Assembly: GCA_014529385.2 (NCBI GenBank)
Contig: CM043964.1
Coordinates: 132,039,420-132,103,419 of the forward strand
Reading direction: 5' to 3'
Length of the DNA: 64,000 nucleotides
From: Adiantum capillus-veneris
Lineage: Eukaryota; Streptophyta; Polypodiopsida; Polypodiales; Pteridaceae
In this document: positions 57,800 to 64,000 of the stretch, piece after piece
How the letters are laid out: each line of letters opens with the position of its first letter
How positions within the stretch are numbered: the stretch's first letter is position 1
Translations under genes and position numbers: made by a program
The notes under the pieces: generated by a model
Told to the model about the DNA's origin: nothing
The model's database searches: none
What the model saw: only the letters and a program-made list of their open reading frames with translations

Positions 57800-59040
57800 G
57801 CTTAGTAACCCAAAATTGGATCTTCGATTCTAGTTTGTCATTTCATGTTACTTCTCATAGTGAATGGTTTACTATCTAAGATGATAGAACAGGTGGACGC
57901 GCACATTTGGGCAACTTTGCTTACGATATTGTTGGTGCAAGGGATATATATTTGATTCTTGCCAATGGTTCTCCATTTATGATCAAGTATATGAGACATG
58001 TGCCTACTCTCACCAAGAATTTGATTTCCAATGGGAAGTTGTATGATTGTGGCTATCATTGCATATTTGGCAATGGCACTTGGAATATTTAGAGAGGATC
58101 TTTGGTCTTGAATAGAGGAGACAAGTGTGGTAATATTTACCCTTTGTACACATATTATAGTCCAAGATATTCTATAAATATAATCAAGCAGTCAAATATC
58201 TACTTGTGGCATAGCTGATTAGGCCCTTTGAGCAAGAATGGAATGAAAGACCTATCTCATTTAGGCTACTTGCCTGTCTTCAAACTTTTAATATTTGAAT
58301 TATGTGAGCATTTTTTTATGGACAGTATGCTAGAACAACCCATTCCAGTCTATTAAACAAGAAGAAGCTTGAAAATCCAGATCTGGTGCATTCGTATATG
58401 TGTGTGGGCCTATGCCTCAAAGCATAAGGATGATGCACTTTGTATCATGCAAAGATGGGATTTCAATTGTACAAATTCAAGAGGAAGCTTAAGTGCTAAG
58501 TAATAATGGTGGAGAGTAAGTCTTCAATGAGTTCTAGAGTTTATGTGATACAAATGTCATTTGGAGAGACCTTATTTCTCCTCATACACCTACCCAAAAT
58601 GGATTTCTCTAAGAGATGAATTGCACAGTTCAAGATAGAATTTGCAGCATGTCATCTCAAGCTAAGTTTTCAGTTGATTTTTGGGATAAAGATCTTAAGG
58701 CTACAGTTCATTTGATCAATCAATCATCAAATAAGGCACTTGATGATGGCATTCTAGAAGAATCTTGGAGTGGGTGAAAGCCATCATATGATCATTTGCG
58801 AGTCTTTGGTTAAAGGGATTCATTCATGTACCTAAGGAGCTTAAAAGTAGGCTAGAGAAAAAATCTAAAAAATGCATTCTCATTGGCCATGGAGAAAGTG
58901 GCAAAATGGAGAAGGACATTGATGTGAGGTATCACTTCATTCGTGAGGTGCTTGAGGATATAGAACTTGTCAAGTTTCACACAAATGATAACCCTATTGG
59001 TCTACTAACCAAAATTCTATCCTCTAAGAAGTTTTCACAC
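57800..59040 (+). pseudogene. Decayed Ty1/copia protease-integrase, plus strand
   Basis: Contains HVTSHSEWFT, GNFAYDIVGARDIYLILANG, HVPTLTKNLISNGKLYDCGY, then integrase relics LSKNGMKDLSHLGYLPVF, DFWDKDLKATVHLINQSSNK and PSYDHLRVFG. Stops occur every few dozen codons. No LTR recognised. Confidence 0.75.
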
Positions 59041-59141
59041 TACCAAGGGCTTATAGGTATTGGGTAGAGTTTCAAACTCTTCTTACCCAATGCATATGTC
59101 CATAGATTGCTTAAAGGCACATTGGCCTCTAAGTGGGAGGT

Positions 59142-59423
59142 TGTTGGGTAAAGTGCCATTGTGCCAGAGCTATACATTGTTGTGCGCGTCTGTCGCACGT
59201 GTCAATGCAAGGGACTTGCCGATACACTGTGTGCGAGCCACAAGTGGCTCCAGAGTCCAAGCACACAACTAGACTAATCTAGCAAGCTCAAGACAGCAAG
59301 GGTGTGTCACTCACCGCCCTAAGCTCGCCTTCTTGGAGGATTCCTCGCCGTGAAGAAGAAGGAGCCGCCGTTGCACCGCACTCAACCGCTTTGCCATCGC
59401 CGTGCCATCGTTGCAATGCTTGA

Positions 59424-59504
<81 letters not shown>

Positions 59505-59829
59505 CTCTCTCCCTCTCATGCATACACACACACAAGGAGATGATGAAAAAGAAGATGGAGATGGAGCAAGAGCACTCTTCAATTGCACAAATGAAAGAAT
59601 GAGAAATTTTTAGGTTTAGGTGACTTTTATATGAACTCGCCCCATTCACACTTGGGCGCCCATATTTAGCCAACTAACCCTTGAATGTTCCTGTTAGAGT
59701 GCGCCTCTCATCGGCGATCACTCTACCCTTTTTCTATTGGACCGACAAGCCCGGTCCCTGACTGTACTAAATAAATAATACGGTGTCTGTCGTAGGTGAT
59801 AGGGTGTCCATGAGCCGTGAGGGTTAACA
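59142..59829 (-). mobile_element. Ty3/gypsy-type 3' LTR
   Basis: On the minus strand it starts TGTTAACCCTCACGGCTCA right after a polypurine tract (GGAAGGGGGGCA, 59841-59830) that itself follows a TCGAGGACGAAAT sequence typical of gypsy pol 3' ends. It ends TTTACCCAACA near 59142. A TATA-like CATATAAAAG lies near 59625-59635. The CA microsatellite is internal. Confidence 0.6.
59425..59500 (+). repeat. CA microsatellite, 76 bp
   Basis: Uninterrupted CA run inside the LTR. Confidence 0.9.
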
Positions 59830-59841
59830 TGCCCCCCTTCC

Positions 59842-61400
59842 TGTTGTGGATTTCGTCCTCGAAAGCTATTGAGTTGAAGCTCGTTCGTCGAGGTGGAAGA
59901 GCATTTGAGATGAATTTCCTTAGCCTTGTTCAGTCATTGCAAAATCAAACAACATTGGCACAGTAATTGCATTCTCATATACAATTAAAAAGCATATGCA
60001 GTTGTAGTCAGACAAATTGATTGGTAACAAAATTTTAAACCATTTGTCAGCAATAAACATTAAATTGTAATATAATCAAACGCATAAATAGTTGTAAAGG
60101 TAAAAAACTAAACAAGTTTGGAGTCGCTAATTTAACGATCAAAGGCACTAAAGATCGACTATTAATACCATGGGTAAGCTTCTCAATTTTCTCTGGTCAC
60201 TTAAGTTGTTTAATCGCGAGAGGCTATACCTAGAAGACCTCGTAGTAGTTAAGCTACTCGCCTGAATTATTTACTTTTCTTTGAGCCCCCAAAGTCTTTT
60301 CACAGTGATTCGATTTTGATGCGCGTGCTTATTTTGTATGCATTGGGTTTTTTGCTAAAAGCGCCCACACTGGGAACCTCTAGTGCTCTAGTACCATAGG
60401 CGATACATGTGAGTGGAGTACCAAATCAAGCTGAGATTTCTCTTCCAGCTTAAGATTTTACATTATGGCACTTTGTTTTTTTTTGGTTCATTCGTTTCCA
60501 CCATTTTAACTTTGTAACTTTGGGGGGTCATATAACACTATTACCCTCCCCAGGCTCATCACATTAGTAAACTCCCTTATAATACTTAAGCTAAGGGTCA
60601 ATAGGGACTAAGCCCACTAGAAAGCCCTAGTATATTTCACACCATGCTGCCTAAATCGGATTAAGAACCTAAGTAGCCATTGATTATTAGGAAGGCATTT
60701 CCCCATGGTATTAAGAGAAGATCTGTAACGCCTAGTTGGTCAAACTAGCTTAGTCGGACTGCTTGATTTTTAAACCTAGACAAGTGATTATGACAAAAAA
60801 TTACATTGAATCTAATGTTTGGTACTAAGCAAATGCACTGAATATTATGCTACCAATCACAATTAAAGCAGACAAACATAGATGCAAAAAAGATAAGGAA
60901 CAATGCTAATGGACAAAAAACACCTGTTTGTGTTGATGATCACGCTTGGTTTGAAGAGTGAACGAGAGAAAGATTCCATGAAGGTCCAAATCCTAACCAC
61001 AACAACACGTTCTTGTACACACTATGAAACACAAGAATACCTCTAGGAGGCACATCAATGGGAAAAAAGAACTTTGCTAATCACTAAACTCTAAAACAGA
61101 AACACTCCTATCGTACTAATCCTACCTACCCTCCATCACTCGAGTGATGAGGATCAAAGGTGTTTGATGACATAGGTTTCTGTTTTAGTGTACCGGATGT
61201 GAATGTGTAGGTCTGGGTCAATGTTTTGATTTTTATTGTGCATACTCGTTTGCTAATTGCTCTTGCTCTTTATTATTTTTGTTTTTTGTGAGTATAAGGC
61301 TTTATGTATACATTTCCTAAGATTGGTGATTGAGAGGTCAGGGAAAGAAGGGTAAGAGGAAAATAATTCAATAGGCTGACGTGATTGAAGACTTCCCCCC
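59842..61400. other. AT-rich interior, no coding domain
   Basis: Lies between the LTR and the gag-protease region, where RT, RNase H and integrase would be expected in an autonomous gypsy element. None is recognisable. Confidence 0.5.
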
Positions 61401-61413
61401 TTCCTTGGGTAAA

Positions 61414-64000
61414 TCATATTGTTTGAAATGTGCTTGTCACCCTTTGAAACCAATTGTTCCAGTTGGTAATAGGTGAGGATTTTTGCCAGTAGTTTTCTAT
61501 TACCTTAGGTGCCTCATCGAGTTGCAAGGGTGGTAAGCTACTCTCCCAGTATCGAACTTGAAGTGGTTCATCAGGTGATTCTTGAACACTAGGAGTTGTG
61601 GATTCCTTTGTAGCTTCATGGAGGTCCACTATTGTAGGTGGAGGCTCTGGAGAAGCTTTTACCCATATGGATGCATTACATGAGGAGATAGAAGCTTCAT
61701 GGGACTCCCCCCTTCCTGAGCTAGGTGGAACAAATCATTCTTTCTTCGGTACCCAAACTAGCTATGGAGCGGGTGCGTAACATTATGTGATTTTCTTCTT
61801 TCCACGATCGTCAATTCTTTTTGGAGCTACACGATTGGGCTCACATGGGTCAGGTGACAACTAAGAACACAATCTACATTTTGGCACCCAGATTTGATCA
61901 TTTCCTTGATAGTAGCCTTGGGCTTCCAATAGTCGTTTAGGAATCCAACACTATGTTTCCTTACATTTCTTGGAGCGAGTGGGACGTTTCTTACAAGGCT
62001 TCTGTTTTTTAGCATCAACCATGGTCGCTAAATAAGATTTAGGGACCCACTTGTATGTTTTCTTTGTTATATGAGGATGACTCTTATCAGAAGCTATATG
62101 CATTGCTTCTAGCATATTTAAGGGTACGGGCATTTCATCCCCCTTAGGTGTTACCCAGGTCGTCCCTCTGTTTCCCCAAGTGTCTATGGTTGCTGCTAGG
62201 TGGACCCAATCCACATTGTCCGACTCAGTCATCCCAGGTAGTACATCCATATAAGGAGAATCTTCCCCAACATCAGTGTCCGCTTTACACGTGTAACAAT
62301 ACTGCAATGGGGCCAAGTGAACTGTGGTGTCAGATCTATGATCAATTATAAACTTATTTCCTAGAGGATGTGCTCAACCGGTTACAAGATCCACTTGAAT
62401 GAAAGAATCTTGGAACTGCAAGTAGACATGGTTTTTAGACCAGTCATGCACCATTTTTGCTTCCCTCATGAAAGGACGTCCTAAGATCATCTCCGATGCC
62501 ATAGTGTGCTTGGAGAAATCCATAACAATGAAGGTAATTCTTATTTTATGTCCAAAGACCTTGATCTTGATATCATCTAGCATCCCAATAGGTTTAACAA
62601 TAGACCCATTGGCCATCTTCACTACTATGGTTGTGGTCGCAAGGTGAGGTCTTCACATAGTTTCCCAGCAATTTTTAGTCACAATGCTAACCCCAGCGCC
62701 ACCATCAAGGATTCCCTTCACAGTTAATCCCTTAGTAGTGATTGGTATGGTCGCATTGGATTCATCACCCTCTTATGCATTGGTTCATCTATTCGACAAG
62801 CTAATAGATTTTTGGAGTGCAGCCAGAAAACTTTATTCTCCAAAAGTAGCTTTTTCTTTCCATCAAGAAGTGAGTACGCCCACTTTCCCATGACTTTAAG
62901 TCATTTTTTTCTTGGATGACACTAGGTATGGCTAAGGGTCTATGGACTTGGTGAAGTTATTGTTGCGTAGGGAACACTGTGTCTGTAATTTGGATCTGCC
63001 TAGGTGCTGGTTCTAGATCCCTTTGGGTATCTTCTACCAAACTCCTTAATTGATTGACTCACTCAATCTCCTCTGTAGGGTTTGGATAAGTTCCTATCTT
63101 CTTCTTGGATCCTGGCCATTGTCATGAAGATCTTCCTTGTTGGTTTCTACCTTAGTGGTCGTTTTGGTCTCCATGGTTTTACGTGAATCAGAATCCTCTT
63201 CAACGTCATTCCTATATACGGGTCGTCACCAGTCCCTATGTTCGTCTTTGAACTGGGGTCTGACTTCGCTGCTTTTTGCACTCTCTTCCTTCGTGTTTTC
63301 TTCTTTTTCTGAGATTGGGCAATTGATGTTGTGTCTCTTTCCTCAAGAATATAATTTTGTTTTTGGAGCATCAATCGTGTGAGTACATTTACTGGTACCA
63401 CATGTGTACTTTGTGATGGCTCCTCTTAACCTCAATCAAGTTTAATGACGTGATCTTCGGTGCATTTGGATTATTTGGACATTGGGCAATCAAATAATCT
63501 ATGACACATCGATTACACATGAGTATCGGCATTGTAAACATGTTCGCTTGATTGATTTGCATTAATGTGGCGTTCTTTTGTAGCCTAATAGGAAACTCGG
63601 CCACACAATGTGGACCTCGACACTCATAGCATTGAAGAGGTGGTCTCTTAGCAGTGTAATTGATATTTTGGCCTCTTGCAGCAAGAGCAGCTACTTGATA
63701 GACAGGTTTGACTTATCCCCAATAGTCCTCCATGTAGTATTGTGGACTTTCCTTAAGCGCATCCATCCCATAGGCAATATTAGGGTCTATATCTTCCTCA
63801 CAGCCTTCCAAACAAGCAACGGATGACTCACAACCCACTTGATTCACATAAGTGATTCTTGGATGTGGTGGTTGCGGTTCTAGCACTGGAGGTGGTAAGG
63901 GTGTTGTTTGAACAACATTTTGGGCCCTAAGGACCATGTGTTGTGACGCTTGTTCAAGAGGTGGGGCCGGCATCAATGTAGGCACTCGAGGTGTGTCTGT
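61414..64000 (-). pseudogene. Ty3/gypsy gag-protease region (runs off the window)
   Basis: Minus strand. Gag carries two zinc-knuckle relics: LQCYECRGPHCVAEFP (last Cys to Phe) near 63610 and CNRCVIDYLIAQCP (His to Tyr) near 63500. A protease follows with GILDGGAGVSIVTKNCWETM (near 62700, DGG active site) and MILGRPFMREAKMVHDWSKN (62500-62430). Downstream frames 62316-61951 and 61629-61414 are basic and unassigned. Frameshifts and stops separate the pieces. Confidence 0.75.

Overview
This is nuclear DNA from a vascular plant with a large, repeat-rich genome. The support is one plant-type multi-exon gene with long introns, embedded in LINE, Ty1/copia and Ty3/gypsy retrotransposons with plant-type initiator-Met primer-binding sites, plus many long GA/CT microsatellites. 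The protein is clearly plant symplekin but looks diverged from angiosperm forms. A fern or other non-angiosperm is my best guess, but this is inference.

The only well-supported host gene is symplekin/PTA1 (plant ESP4 type), a scaffold of the mRNA 3'-end processing machinery, on the + strand. I reconstruct 27 coding exons from 801 to 30236. Together they give 4062 nt, an uninterrupted frame of 1353 codons plus stop. Exon 1 (801-1018) is separated from exon 2 (20316-20475) by a 19.3-kb intron that is a nest of mobile elements. Exons 2-27 are compact except for a 2.2-kb intron 14. Upstream there is a 68-bp tandem duplication carrying two TATAAA motifs, a CT tract and a small upstream ORF overlapping the start codon. 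Intron 9 uses a GC donor.

Intron 1 holds: a tandemly duplicated ~195-bp repeat (2862-3262); a nearly full-length LINE on the minus strand (about 3349-8330; ORF1 coiled coil and RNA-binding part, endonuclease, reverse transcriptase, C-terminal zinc motif and a PIP-box-like peptide); an LTR-derived inverted repeat flanked by GA/CT tracts (8998-9369); several LTRs of one family, one (12298-12826) with primer-binding site and a gypsy RNase H remnant; a complete non-autonomous LTR element with AGGAT target duplication (13577-16273); and a second short LTR element (16901-18723).

Downstream of symplekin are a truncated second copy of the same LINE (31409-32375), a tRNA-like SINE-type sequence (about 32637), a 1.77-kb inverted repeat whose arms each carry four 81-bp coding-like tandem repeats (34274-36041), a long AT-rich stretch with two adjacent TTAA-flanked inverted-repeat elements (42762-44386), and a ~150-bp tandem repeat array (about 46516-47070).

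The right end (48348-64000) is retrotransposon remains: a copia pol with its 3' LTR, a gypsy LTR with a GGCGCC-type primer site, a second, different copia with gag to partial RT and a lost integrase catalytic Glu, a decayed gypsy pol, a decayed copia on the + strand, and a gypsy gag-protease region with a downstream 3' LTR but no visible polymerase. I see no rRNA, CRISPR or bacterial features.
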